Source: Aquimarina mytili (GTDB lineage: Bacteria; Bacteroidota; Bacteroidia; Flavobacteriales; Flavobacteriaceae). Taken from it: a DNA stretch of 64,000 nt. The notes under the pieces are model-generated. The model saw only the letters and a list, made by a program, of their open reading frames with translations. It was not told where the DNA came from and did not search any database. Position numbers and translations under genes: made by a program. The stretch is from NCBI RefSeq assembly GCF_016735115.1, contig NZ_JAERQJ010000004.1, forward strand, positions 310,001 to 374,000, in the 5' to 3' direction. Of this stretch, positions 44,210 to 53,607 are shown piece after piece. Position 1 is the first letter of the stretch, and each line of letters opens with the position of its first letter.

Positions 44210-46282
44210 TTAACTTTGGAAGAAGGAAAAATATTTCTTAAGCATTGGTTTAAGAATTTTATGATCAACAGGTTTTGATACAAAATCATCACAACCGGCA
44301 TTTAAAGCTCTTTTTATATCTTCTTGGGTTGAGTATGCTGTTTGCGCAATTACCGGTAGACTAGGTCTTAGTTTTTTTATTTTCCTTGTGGCTACATATC
44401 CATCCATTATTGGCATTTTTATGTCCATTAAGACTAGGTCAATATTTTCATTGTTCTCACAGATATCAACGGCTTTTTTTCCATTTTCTGCTCGATGAAT
44501 AACGAATTTATAGCCTTTCATTTTTTGCAGAATTGTTTTTAGAAACAAGAAATTCACTTCGCCATCTTCTGCTATCAAAATTACATGCTTAAATGGTTTA
44601 ACTAAATTTTCATCAGAATCTGATTTCATAGTATTTTTATTGGAGTCAATAATTGGATGGTACGGTATTGAAAGTTGAAATGAAGAGCCTTTTTCTAGCG
44701 TAGAAGTAAATGAAATTTTTCCTTCAATTAAATCTGCATTTTCTTTAGCAATAGTAAGCCCTAGTCCTAAACCGCCATATGTTCTGGCAATTTCTTTTTC
44801 GGATTGAGAAAAACTATTAAATATGATTTTTTGATCCTCTGGGTTAATTCCTATACCTGTGTCTTCAACAGTAATAACTAATTGGTTTTTTATAATTTCA
44901 CTATTGATTTTTACAAATCCTTTAGAGGTAAACTTAATCGCATTATCAATAAGTTTACTTAGAATTTTTTCAACTTTTGATTTATCAATTAATACAAGAG
45001 AATTTTCTCTAGATATTGCACTTTCATGATGTAATCTTATGTTTTTTTCTTCTGCAGTTTTTTCAAAAGTAGTAATAAGCTTCTGAAATAAATCATCCAG
45101 CATAGTTTCTTCCTCTATTATTTCAAATTGTTTAGATTGTAGTTTAGAAATTTCCATAATATCATCAATAATGTCCATTAGTTGTTTACCACTATTAATG
45201 ATGATATCAGTATAACTTTTTCTTTGGTCAGGAGTTATTTCGGCATCGTTAAGAAATTCAGAGAACCCCATTATACCATTCATTGGTGTTCTGATTTCAT
45301 GGGATATATTATTGATGAAATTGGTTTTAAGTTTATTGCTGTTTTCTGCATTTTCTTTTGCAATGCGCAATTCTCTTGTCTTTTGTTTTATTTTAAACTT
45401 GAGATATCTATTAATTAATAGTATTGTCAACAATACAATGATAATACCAATTGAGAAAATTACCCAAAATATAGTTTTTTGATAAAATGGGGTAACTACA
45501 TTAAATATCCAATTGTCCAGAATGATTTGTTTTTCCTTTCTGGTTATTGCTTTAGTTCCTTTGGATATAATTTCGTTTAGAATTTTATTCTTTTTAAAGA
45601 CAGCAATCCCAGTTTTATATATAAAATCGGTTTCTCCAACGATTCTTAAATTATTTAGGTTTTTTGTTCTAATCAAATAATGTACTACAGCTTTTGGACC
45701 AATATATGCGTCATACTCTCCCGAATTTAATTTTTGTAAACATACCAAATCGTCTACACCGCCAACGGCTATATTGATATTTTGGTATTTATTTTTCAAA
45801 ATTTCTGCTATTGCATAATCTTTAGGTAGTACTATAGTTTTATCTACATATTTTGAAATGTTGTCGTCCAGTTGATCCTTCTTTCTGGCAACAATCATAT
45901 GAGGACTTTCAAATAGAAAGGCATAAAAATTGAGGAATTTTTCCCTTTCAGGTGTAGGATGTATTTCGACAATCATATCCACCTTTTCGTCTCTTACATC
46001 TTTCATAAGTTCGGGCCATGTATTGTAAATTTTTTGATGAAATTTATACCCGATTTTTTTTTCGACTAGTTCAAGATATTCCGTAAAAACCCCATCTACA
46101 TTACCTTCTTGATTTATAATCTGATAAGGAGGGTGAAATGGATAGATTGCCACTTTAATACTGTCTTGTTGTTGTAGCCACTCAACTTGTTTTTCATTCA
46201 ATATTGATGAATCCTTTGAGCAAGATGAAAATAATGCAAAGACTAGTATGAGAAGTAAGAAAAGGGGTAATTTTATACGCAT
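44210..46282 (-). CDS. Hybrid sensor histidine kinase with periplasmic SBP_bac_3 domain (complete copy)
   Basis: 690 residues. N-terminal lipobox-like segment (LFSSC, Cys21); type-3 solute-binding domain about 35-262 (KVAIYPFHPPYQI, VDMIVEIHPTPEREKFLNF, GEYDAYIGPKAVVHYL); one transmembrane helix about 271-292; HisKA with NNISHEIRTPMNG (His328); HATPase with IDNAIKFT (Asn447), DTGIGI and GGLGLGLTIAKE; receiver about 565-688 with phospho-acceptor Asp620 in LVLMDIKMPIMDG. It likely senses an amino acid or similar solute. No separate DNA-binding regulator is adjacent, so the phosphorelay target is elsewhere. Confidence 0.93.
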   Translation of the reverse strand: MRIKLPLFLLLILVFALFSSCSKDSSILNEKQVEWLQQQDSIKVAIYPFHPPYQIINQEGNVDGVFTEYLELVEKKIGYKFHQKIYNTWPELMKDVRDEKVDMIVEIHPTPEREKFLNFYAFLFESPHMIVARKKDQLDDNISKYVDKTIVLPKDYAIAEILKNKYQNINIAVGGVDDLVCLQKLNSGEYDAYIGPKAVVHYLIRTKNLNNLRIVGETDFIYKTGIAVFKKNKILNEIISKGTKAITRKEKQIILDNWIFNVVTPFYQKTIFWVIFSIGIIIVLLTILLINRYLKFKIKQKTRELRIAKENAENSNKLKTNFINNISHEIRTPMNGIMGFSEFLNDAEITPDQRKSYTDIIINSGKQLMDIIDDIMEISKLQSKQFEIIEEETMLDDLFQKLITTFEKTAEEKNIRLHHESAISRENSLVLIDKSKVEKILSKLIDNAIKFTSKGFVKINSEIIKNQLVITVEDTGIGINPEDQKIIFNSFSQSEKEIARTYGGLGLGLTIAKENADLIEGKISFTSTLEKGSSFQLSIPYHPIIDSNKNTMKSDSDENLVKPFKHVILIAEDGEVNFLFLKTILQKMKGYKFVIHRAENGKKAVDICENNENIDLVLMDIKMPIMDGYVATRKIKKLRPSLPVIAQTAYSTQEDIKRALNAGCDDFVSKPVDHKILKPMLKKYFSFFQS

Positions 46283-46324
46283 TTCATAGGTTTTCTTCAG
46301 GGATTATCTTTAACATTTCTTTAA

Positions 46325-46344
46325 TAAAGATAGTACAATAGTAA
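46325..46344 (-). promoter_or_regulatory. Promoter-like motif of the complete kinase gene
   Basis: On the plus strand TAAAGATAGTACAATAGTAA, whose reverse complement ends in TATCTTTA, a -7-like octamer 42 nt upstream of the start codon. It matches 48141-48160 at 18 of 20 positions and the same distance. Confidence 0.5.
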
Positions 46345-46452
46345 CACTTTTAAAAATACAAGTCTTAAAAATAGTTTTTAATCATTTCTTGTAAACGCTC
46401 TAATCTCGACTCTTGTAGAGCTTTTTGTATATAATTTAGATGAATTCATTGA

Positions 46453-48096
46453 CTATAATTTTGGTTCGTGGGGTAGTGTAACTATAAAAGTAGATCCTTG
46501 ATTTAGTGTTGAAGTAAAGGAAATATTTCCTTTAAGTAGTTGGGCATTTTTTCGTGAGATGGATAGCCCTAATCCAAGACCGTCATATGCTTTTGTTATT
46601 TCTCTTTCTGATTGTGAGAAATTTCTAAATATTAACTCTTGATCTTTTTGTTTTATCCCAATACCTGTATCTTTTATTTGAAATATCAGGCTGTTGTCCT
46701 TTATTTCGCACAAAACTTCTACACCGCCATTTTCGGTAAATTTAATAGCATTATCGATTAAATTGTATAATATTTTTTGAATTTTGTACTTATCCGTTTT
46801 TATGATATTTTGGTTCTCTGATACTGTGTTGTTAAAACTTAAGGTGATATTTTTATGGTTTGCTTTATCTTTAAAAACCATATACAATGTTTGTAGTAAT
46901 TGAGTAAGATCTGTATTTTCTACAGATACTCCGACTTGTTCGCTATGCAAATTTGAAATTTCTACAATATCTTCTATAATATGTTTTAGGCGATTACTAC
47001 TTTCTATTACAATATTTGTATATTCTTTTTGCTTTTCTTCGGTTAGTTCAGGGTCATTAAGTAATTCTGAAAAACCGATAATACCATTCATAGGTGTTCT
47101 TACTTCATGAGATATATTATGGATAAAAGCGGTCTTTAATTTATTACTTTCTTCTGCTTGTTTTTTAGCTATAATAAGTTCTCTAGTTTTTTTCCTGATT
47201 AGATATTTTAAATACCGATTTAGTAAAAGAATGATAATTATGATCGATAAGATAATGCTGGTTGTATATATCCAAAATATTGGTTTTTTGTAGAACGGTT
47301 TTATGTTGGTGTATAACCAATTATTAAATATGGTTTCTTTTTCATTATCCGTAATAGCATTGGTTGTTTTTCTTATAATTTGATTAAGTGTACCATTGTT
47401 ATTTTGTACGGCTATACTAGGAGCGTAAACATATGGAGTTTCAGAACCAATTTTGAGATTGTTCAAATTTCTGGTTTTTATCAAATAATTTGCTACAGCT
47501 TTTGGCCCTATATATGCATCTGATACACCATTATTAACTTGTTTTAAACAAGCTAAATCATCTATTTCTGTTAAGATATTAAGTTCGGGTTCTTCATTTT
47601 TTAAGATTTCATGTATACCATAATCTAAAGGTACAGTAATGGTTTTTGTATTGGTATAGTAGTCTTCTAGTTTTGTTCCTGAAAAAGTATTTTTTCTTGA
47701 GATAATAACATAACTAGACTCAAAAAGTTTGGAGTAAAATTTTAGATAGGAATCTCTTTCAGAAGTTTGTTGTATTTCAAGTACGATATCAATCTTGTTA
47801 TTCTTGGCGTCACTAAGTAATTGTTCCCAATTGGTATATAGTTTTCTCTTAAACTTATAATCAATTTTTTTTTCTATTAAGTCAAGGTAATCAATTAAAA
47901 CCCCATCAATTTTTTCATTGTCATTAATGAACTGATATGGTGCGTAATATGGAAACAAAGCAACCGTAATGTTTTGGTTGTCGTCCAGCCATTTTTTTTC
48001 ATCCTCATTGATACTTTCGGGAGAAGAGCAAGAATAAAAGTAGAAACATATAGAAATAGAAATAGCAAGAAAAGGATAAAGATGTTTTTTTATCAT
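46453..48096 (-). CDS. Sensor histidine kinase with SBP_bac_3 domain, lacking a receiver
   Basis: 547 residues. Same N-terminal layout as its neighbours: lipobox-like YSC (Cys23), solute-binding domain about 40-265 (TVALFPYYAPYQF, KIDIVLEIQQTSERDSYLKF, SDAYIGPKAVANYL), a transmembrane helix about 272-293 and HisKA with HNISHEVRTPMNG (His330). The HATPase has IDNAIKFT, DTGIGI and GLGLGLSISRK. The protein ends at VTLPHEPKL, exactly where the other two copies continue into their receiver domain. Probably it signals through the receiver of a neighbour or a separate protein. Confidence 0.92.
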   Translation of the reverse strand: MIKKHLYPFLAISISICFYFYSCSSPESINEDEKKWLDDNQNITVALFPYYAPYQFINDNEKIDGVLIDYLDLIEKKIDYKFKRKLYTNWEQLLSDAKNNKIDIVLEIQQTSERDSYLKFYSKLFESSYVIISRKNTFSGTKLEDYYTNTKTITVPLDYGIHEILKNEEPELNILTEIDDLACLKQVNNGVSDAYIGPKAVANYLIKTRNLNNLKIGSETPYVYAPSIAVQNNNGTLNQIIRKTTNAITDNEKETIFNNWLYTNIKPFYKKPIFWIYTTSIILSIIIIILLLNRYLKYLIRKKTRELIIAKKQAEESNKLKTAFIHNISHEVRTPMNGIIGFSELLNDPELTEEKQKEYTNIVIESSNRLKHIIEDIVEISNLHSEQVGVSVENTDLTQLLQTLYMVFKDKANHKNITLSFNNTVSENQNIIKTDKYKIQKILYNLIDNAIKFTENGGVEVLCEIKDNSLIFQIKDTGIGIKQKDQELIFRNFSQSEREITKAYDGLGLGLSISRKNAQLLKGNISFTSTLNQGSTFIVTLPHEPKL

Positions 48097-48140
48097 AGTT
48101 TAATTAATAAAATAGCCCCTTACTTTTCTTCCTACTGTAT

Positions 48141-48160
48141 TAAAGATAGTATAATCGTAA
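48141..48160 (-). promoter_or_regulatory. Promoter-like motif of the receiverless kinase gene
   Basis: Plus-strand TAAAGATAGTATAATCGTAA; minus strand ends in TATCTTTA, 44 nt before the start codon. See 46325-46344. No comparable motif precedes the third kinase. Confidence 0.5.
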
Positions 48161-48251
48161 ATTCTTAGAAAGAAATACTCAATAATATTTTCTGTTTTTT
48201 TATTGAACGGCGTTATTGAAGACTTAACGACTTTATAGCATTTAGGATGCA

Positions 48252-50318
48252 TTACTTTTCTATCATGGTAGTTAGAAAATATTTTCTCAATACTTTTTTT
48301 AAATGTTTGTACTGTATTGGTTTTGATATAAATCCCTTACAACCAGCTTCTAATGCTTTTTTTATATCCTCTTTAGTAGAATAAGCTGTTTGTGCGATTA
48401 TTGGTAATTCGGGTCTTATTTTTTTTATGATTTTTGTGGCTTCATATCCATTCATTTCTGGCATTTTTATATCCATAAAGACTAAATCAATTTTTTGATT
48501 TTTTGAACAAAATTGTACGGCTTCTTTCCCGTTTTTAGCGCGGTAAACAATAAAATCACATGTTTTAATTTTTTTCAATAACATTTTCAGAAATAAAAAA
48601 TTTACTTCGCCATCTTCAACAATTAAAACTACATATTGATTGTCTTTGAGGTTTTTTAGTTCATCCCATACGATATCAGCAGGTCTTTCGATAGGGTGAA
48701 AGGGGAGTTCAATTCTAAATGTAGACCCTTCATTCGGAATTGAAGAAAATGACAATTTGCCTCCCATTAAAATAGTATTCTCTTTAGCAATTGATAACCC
48801 TAAGCCCAATCCTCCATATTTTTGCGATATTTGATTTTCAGCCTTTGTAAAGCTTTTGAATATGTTTTCGGTAGTACTAGTATCTATTCCTACTCCAGAA
48901 TCTCTAATCGAAACTATAAGAGATTGATTTTGCACTATATAAGAAACAAGTACAGCTCCTTTTTTAGTGAATTTAATAGCATTGTCAATAATACCGTTGA
49001 TAATTTTAATGAATTTGGATTTATCAATGATAACAAAGCGCTCATTATCTTTTAAGTTATCATGAAAGATAAGTAGAATACCATTTTTACGGGCACTTAT
49101 TTCAAAAACAGAGTGAATCGTTTCAAGTGTTTCTTTTAAATCAGTTTCCTCTTCGTCAAGTTCGACTTGTTTGGTTTGTAGTTGAGAGATTTCCAAAATG
49201 TTATCAATACTATCGACTAGTTGTTTTCCGCTATGGATTATACTATTGATATATTTTGTTTTTTCTAATGTTTTTAATTTTGGAGCAGTAAGAAGTTCAG
49301 AAAAACTTAGAATTCCATCTAAGGGCGTTTTAATTTCTTGTGATACATTACTGATAAAGGCCATTTTTAATTGGTTGTCTTTTTCAATAATATCTTTTGC
49401 AATTTTAAGTTCTTTTGTTCTTTGTTTTACAATAAACCCCAAATAAAAATGTATCAATATAGTTGTGAAAAAACCTATCAGTATTATAATGGTTATCGGA
49501 ATAATGAAATTTGGATTCTTATAAAAAGGTATTGTTTTTTTGTATAACCAGTTTTCAATTATACTTTGAGTTTCTTGATTTGAGATATTTCGAGTTGCTT
49601 TATGTATAATATCATTTAGAATTTTATTTTTCTTGAGTACAGCTATACCTGGTTTGTAAGCATGATTTATTGTTGAAGTAATTTGCAAATCATTCAATTC
49701 TTCAGTTTTTATAAGGTAATTCACAACTGCTTTAGGTCCTATGTGTGCATCATATACTCCTGAGTATAATTTCTGAAGGCAGATTAGGTCATTCTCATCT
49801 TCAATAAAATTATGATTTGGGTACTCTCGTTTTAAATTTTCAAAAATTGCATAGTCTTTTGGTACTACAATAGTTTTATCGGCTAAACTACTAATTGTGC
49901 TGTATTTTGAATCTTTTCTTGTGACAATCACATTTGGGGACTCAAAGTATTCGGCATAAAAGTTTAAGTAAGAATCTCTATCTTTTGTTGATTGCATCTG
50001 TAAAACGATATCAACCCTTTCATTTTTTAGATCTTCTATTAGTTTAGGCCATTGGAAGTAATATTTTCTCTTAAATTTATGATGTATCTTATCTTCAATT
50101 AACTTAATATACTCAATAAAAATACCCTCTATGGTATTGTTGTCGTTGATAAATTCGTAAGGAGGGTAATACGGAAAAAAAGCAATCGTTATATTATCAT
50201 TTTGTTTTAGCCATTCTCTTTCTTTAGTTGTTAATATCTCTTTATCTGAGCAAGAGGTATGCAAAAGTGAAAATAGCAAAAACGATAAAGGTAAAAGAAG
50301 TAGCTTTTTATAATGCAT
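48252..50318 (-). CDS. Hybrid kinase paralogue with SBP_bac_3 domain, H-box His replaced by Gln
   Basis: 688 residues. Lipobox-like HTSC (Cys23), solute-binding domain about 40-262 (TIAFFPYYPPYEF, RVDIVLQMQSTKDRDSYLNF, VYDAHIGPKAVVNYL), transmembrane helix about 271-293. The H-box reads SNVSQEIKTPLDG: Gln327 (codon 49338-49340, CAA) stands where the two neighbours have His. ATP-binding motifs IDNAIKFT, DSGVGI and GGLGLGLSIAKE look intact, as does the receiver (about 563-688, Asp616 in LVFMDIKMPEMNG). It may be a pseudo-kinase that pairs with, or receives phosphate from, the other two. It would be transcribed first. Confidence 0.92.
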   Translation of the reverse strand: MHYKKLLLLPLSFLLFSLLHTSCSDKEILTTKEREWLKQNDNITIAFFPYYPPYEFINDNNTIEGIFIEYIKLIEDKIHHKFKRKYYFQWPKLIEDLKNERVDIVLQMQSTKDRDSYLNFYAEYFESPNVIVTRKDSKYSTISSLADKTIVVPKDYAIFENLKREYPNHNFIEDENDLICLQKLYSGVYDAHIGPKAVVNYLIKTEELNDLQITSTINHAYKPGIAVLKKNKILNDIIHKATRNISNQETQSIIENWLYKKTIPFYKNPNFIIPITIIILIGFFTTILIHFYLGFIVKQRTKELKIAKDIIEKDNQLKMAFISNVSQEIKTPLDGILSFSELLTAPKLKTLEKTKYINSIIHSGKQLVDSIDNILEISQLQTKQVELDEEETDLKETLETIHSVFEISARKNGILLIFHDNLKDNERFVIIDKSKFIKIINGIIDNAIKFTKKGAVLVSYIVQNQSLIVSIRDSGVGIDTSTTENIFKSFTKAENQISQKYGGLGLGLSIAKENTILMGGKLSFSSIPNEGSTFRIELPFHPIERPADIVWDELKNLKDNQYVVLIVEDGEVNFLFLKMLLKKIKTCDFIVYRAKNGKEAVQFCSKNQKIDLVFMDIKMPEMNGYEATKIIKKIRPELPIIAQTAYSTKEDIKKALEAGCKGFISKPIQYKHLKKVLRKYFLTTMIEK

Positions 50319-50428
50319 TTAAATAAAATCTTCTTGATTTTTTGATATAAAATGACTCATAAATCCTAATTACGATACTCTTAATTTTTTAAATAGATTA
50401 ACCTGTAAAAAAAGTAAACAAATTATAA

Positions 50429-51439
50429 TTATTTGCTTATTTCACTTTCATCGGGATATAGAGCAAACCTGCCTTTTGATTTATCATGAACATGATCATA
50501 ACTGGGCCATGGCCAGCCTCCAAATTCAGTTTGCTGGTATTCCAGAATAGCCTCCCTTATTTCGATTTGGCTATTCATAACAAAAGGGCCATGTTTTACA
50601 ACAGGTTCATTGATTGGTTTGCCTTGTAACATCAATACATGGGCTTTAGTATCTCCATTCTTGACAGTAAATTCCTGATCAGCCTTGAGAATTACTTCAT
50701 GATTAACAGGAATGACAAAACCGTCATTGTTAATTTCTTTCCCTTTAAAAAAATATAAAGATCTGTTTATGCCCTGCGAAGCTATTGGAAAAGTATATGT
50801 CGCATTTGGTTCCATTTTTAAAGTCCATATAGCGACTTCGTTAATAGGATTTGCTGCCCATGAATCTGGAGCAGGCTCGGGGGCACTTTTATCATTTAGT
50901 TTTCCAGATATCAAAGTAATTTCGATAACCTTATCGTTATCATCTTTTATAAGTACCGTGGGGATTTCTTCACTCCAAAGCATTTTGAAATGGGGCTCTA
51001 CCATTTTTTTATCTCTTGGAAGATTGAGCCATATTTGAAACAATAAAAAAGGATTCTCTTTTTCGGTATTTAATAGTGGAAACATTTCAGAATGTTGTAC
51101 ACCTTTACCGGCAGTCATCCATTGCACATCACCGTTACCAAATCGTCCTGCGGCACCTAATGAGTCTGAATGATCTACTAATCCTTTTTGTACTATAGTT
51201 ACCGTTTCAAAGCCTCTATGAGGATGCGCAGGAAATCCTGGAACTTTTGTGCCATGATACATTCGCCATCCATCTTTAAGTGTAAAGTCCTGGCCTATGT
51301 TTCGCCCTTCTAAAGATGCATCCGGACCAAGTTTTTCATTTCCTTTCGGATATTGATCTTCATGATAAGCACAAAATAAAAAAGGATCACTGGTTTCCCA
51401 TGGAAAACCCAAGGGTTTGATTTTGATGATTGCGGACAT
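50429..51439 (-). CDS. Pirin family protein
   Basis: 336 residues; two cupin domains. The N-terminal pirin signature has [27 protein letters not shown] and [17 protein letters not shown], containing the His and Glu metal ligands; the second cupin is around 210-300. Pirins are metal-binding proteins, some with quercetinase activity and others with regulatory roles; this sequence does not distinguish them. Cytoplasmic, single gene. Confidence 0.9.
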   Translation of the reverse strand: MSAIIKIKPLGFPWETSDPFLFCAYHEDQYPKGNEKLGPDASLEGRNIGQDFTLKDGWRMYHGTKVPGFPAHPHRGFETVTIVQKGLVDHSDSLGAAGRFGNGDVQWMTAGKGVQHSEMFPLLNTEKENPFLLFQIWLNLPRDKKMVEPHFKMLWSEEIPTVLIKDDNDKVIEITLISGKLNDKSAPEPAPDSWAANPINEVAIWTLKMEPNATYTFPIASQGINRSLYFFKGKEINNDGFVIPVNHEVILKADQEFTVKNGDTKAHVLMLQGKPINEPVVKHGPFVMNSQIEIREAILEYQQTEFGGWPWPSYDHVHDKSKGRFALYPDESEISK

Positions 51440-51597
51440 TGTTCTTATTTAGAAATAAACTAAAATAGATATTTTCTTGAAGAAGCTATCATAAAATTGG
51501 GTTAATAATTACTATGCTCTTATCTTGATTTGTGCTTTATGTTAAAAGTATAAAATCAATTATAAACTTAGTCATAGATCATTTTCTGTGTCTTGAT

Positions 51598-52068
51598 TTA
51601 GTTAGATGTTTTAACCTTATAATTTCTTAAATCTTCCACAGTATACTTACTTTTAAATGAAAAAGCATATGGCGATTCTCCGTGTTCTTGCAGGTAATAC
51701 AATCTTTCTTTGGCTTCTTGGGCAGTAGGATGATGATCTTGATCTACATACCAAAACGCCATATGCATTCTTGGCATATTTTTGAACCATTCTTTTTTTC
51801 GTTTTAAAATCTCTGCATGCGTAGTTTTATAAGTAAAATCAAACAAAGTATCCATATTTTCCCAAACTGACATATTGATAATCAAAAAAAGGTTATCAAA
51901 AACAGTAATAGAAGTTGCATTGCCATCGTCTCCTTTAAGTCTCCATATAAAACCATCGCTCTTTTCGGCTAATGCATTAATACGATCAAGGTTGTTTACA
52001 AAATCGGCCATAATGGGATCATTAATGGGGGCGATCATTTCGGCAATGTTAACTTGTGCTAGGTACAT
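51598..52068 (-). CDS. DUF3291 domain-containing protein
   Basis: 156 residues. The pattern LAQVNIAEMIAPINDPIMADFVNNLDRINALAEKSDGFIWRL followed by TVFDNLFLIINMSVWENMDTLFDFTYKTTHAEIL and HMAFWYVDQDHHPTAQEAKERL fits DUF3291, a ferredoxin-like dimeric fold similar to antibiotic-biosynthesis monooxygenases. Function unknown. It begins 18 bp after the S10 peptidase gene's end on the minus strand, so it is probably translated from the same message. Confidence 0.87.
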   Translation of the reverse strand: MYLAQVNIAEMIAPINDPIMADFVNNLDRINALAEKSDGFIWRLKGDDGNATSITVFDNLFLIINMSVWENMDTLFDFTYKTTHAEILKRKKEWFKNMPRMHMAFWYVDQDHHPTAQEAKERLYYLQEHGESPYAFSFKSKYTVEDLRNYKVKTSN

Positions 52069-52086
52069 GGTAGTTTATTATTTTGA

Positions 52087-53583
52087 TTAATATTTCGATC
52101 CTTTATTAATATTTGCAGAGGACTTGGCAATAAACACTCTTATATCTTCATTGGCCTGGATTAGATCTTCATTTCTGAGATACATCATATGACCACTGCG
52201 ATATCCTTTAAAACTTAATCTATCCGATAATTTTCCGTTAGCATTGAGTTGCCACATTACATATTTAGCATTAAAATAAGTAGTGGCACCATCATAATAT
52301 CCGGATTGGATCATAGTGTGCAAATTAGCATTCATTGCCATTGCACTTCTAAGGTTTTCTCCAGTAAAATTATCTTTCTTTCTATCCCATGGTTTTACTG
52401 GCCCAAACATGTTGTATTTAATATCGGTCTTAAATTTCAATTCTTGGCTATAATAATAATTGATTGCAGGAGTAAATGCGTGAAGCCATGAAGTTAACTC
52501 ACTATTATAATCAGGAGTATCTCCTGCTTCTTTTATATCCATCCCTTTGTAACGAGAATCTAAACGTCCTATAGTATAACCATCTTTATTTCGTAAAAGG
52601 TCCTTCCAAAAATATGATTTAGGAACTTCCAGGTTATGTTGACGAATTGTTTTTTTTGATAGCCCAGAATAATAAGCCATTTTAGTAATGATCTCTTCTT
52701 TTTTTGAAGCCTCCAAGTACCCGCTTTTTATAGTAGCTGGCAGTATCGTATTGATTGTATATTCTTCTACTTCGGGTAAAATTTCTAATAAATCCTTATT
52801 CTGAAGTTCTGCAGGTAGCATTTTATGGTACCAGGCTGCAGCGGTAAAATATGGTAATCTATTAGCGACTTCTACAGGTCCGGCAAATTTGAAGCCTATC
52901 TCTGTTGGTGAAACTAAAATGACTCCGTTGAGGTACATCCAATGTTGATTTTGAAGCTCCAGGGCCAGACCTGATACGCGAGTTGTCCCGTAGCTTTCTC
53001 CAATAAGATATTTGGGTGATCTCCATCGATTATTACGAGTCACAAAAGTATTAATCCAGCTTGCAAGATATTTTACATCTTCGTTTACACCAAAGAATAA
53101 CTTTTTTTCGGGCATTTTGCCATCTTCTCCGGGAATCATCCTTGAGTATCCAGTATTTACAGGATTTACATAAACAATGTCTACTACATCCAAAACCGAG
53201 TTGGGATTTGTTTTGATCCCATAAGGTTGGACTGGAAAACCTTCATCATCAATTTTAAGAATTCTTGGACCAGTATATGCAATGTGCATCCATACAGATG
53301 CTGATCCTGGTCCACCGTTAAATGATATTAATAATGGACGATTTTCATCATTTTTAATGTCGGTTCTTTTGTAATAGGTATATGATAAAGAGGCAATGGG
53401 TTTTCTTTCCTTATTCCAAACAGGTTGAAAACCAACAATAGCCTTATAAGATATAGTCTTTCCTTTTATGATAGTAGTGTGATTCGTTGTAATAGTTGTA
53501 TCAATAGGAATCTCTACTTTTTGGGCTTCAGCGATAAGCGGAAAAATTGCAAATACAATTAGTAAAGGATATATTTTTTTCAT
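52087..53583 (-). CDS. S10 family serine carboxypeptidase-like exported protein
   Basis: 498 residues with a signal peptide ending at LIAEAQ. The oxyanion block is SFNGGPGSASVWMHIAYTGPR; the nucleophile is in YLIGESYGTTRVSGLA; an Asp follows further on and the catalytic His is in KGYRSGHMMYLRN. The family removes C-terminal residues from peptides. It lies directly after the amidohydrolase gene at 53608 (24 bp) and before DUF3291, so these probably form one exported peptide-degradation operon. Confidence 0.9.
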   Translation of the reverse strand: MKKIYPLLIVFAIFPLIAEAQKVEIPIDTTITTNHTTIIKGKTISYKAIVGFQPVWNKERKPIASLSYTYYKRTDIKNDENRPLLISFNGGPGSASVWMHIAYTGPRILKIDDEGFPVQPYGIKTNPNSVLDVVDIVYVNPVNTGYSRMIPGEDGKMPEKKLFFGVNEDVKYLASWINTFVTRNNRWRSPKYLIGESYGTTRVSGLALELQNQHWMYLNGVILVSPTEIGFKFAGPVEVANRLPYFTAAAWYHKMLPAELQNKDLLEILPEVEEYTINTILPATIKSGYLEASKKEEIITKMAYYSGLSKKTIRQHNLEVPKSYFWKDLLRNKDGYTIGRLDSRYKGMDIKEAGDTPDYNSELTSWLHAFTPAINYYYSQELKFKTDIKYNMFGPVKPWDRKKDNFTGENLRSAMAMNANLHTMIQSGYYDGATTYFNAKYVMWQLNANGKLSDRLSFKGYRSGHMMYLRNEDLIQANEDIRVFIAKSSANINKGSKY

Positions 53584-53607
53584 TAGTAAAAGATAATGAA
53601 TTATAGA

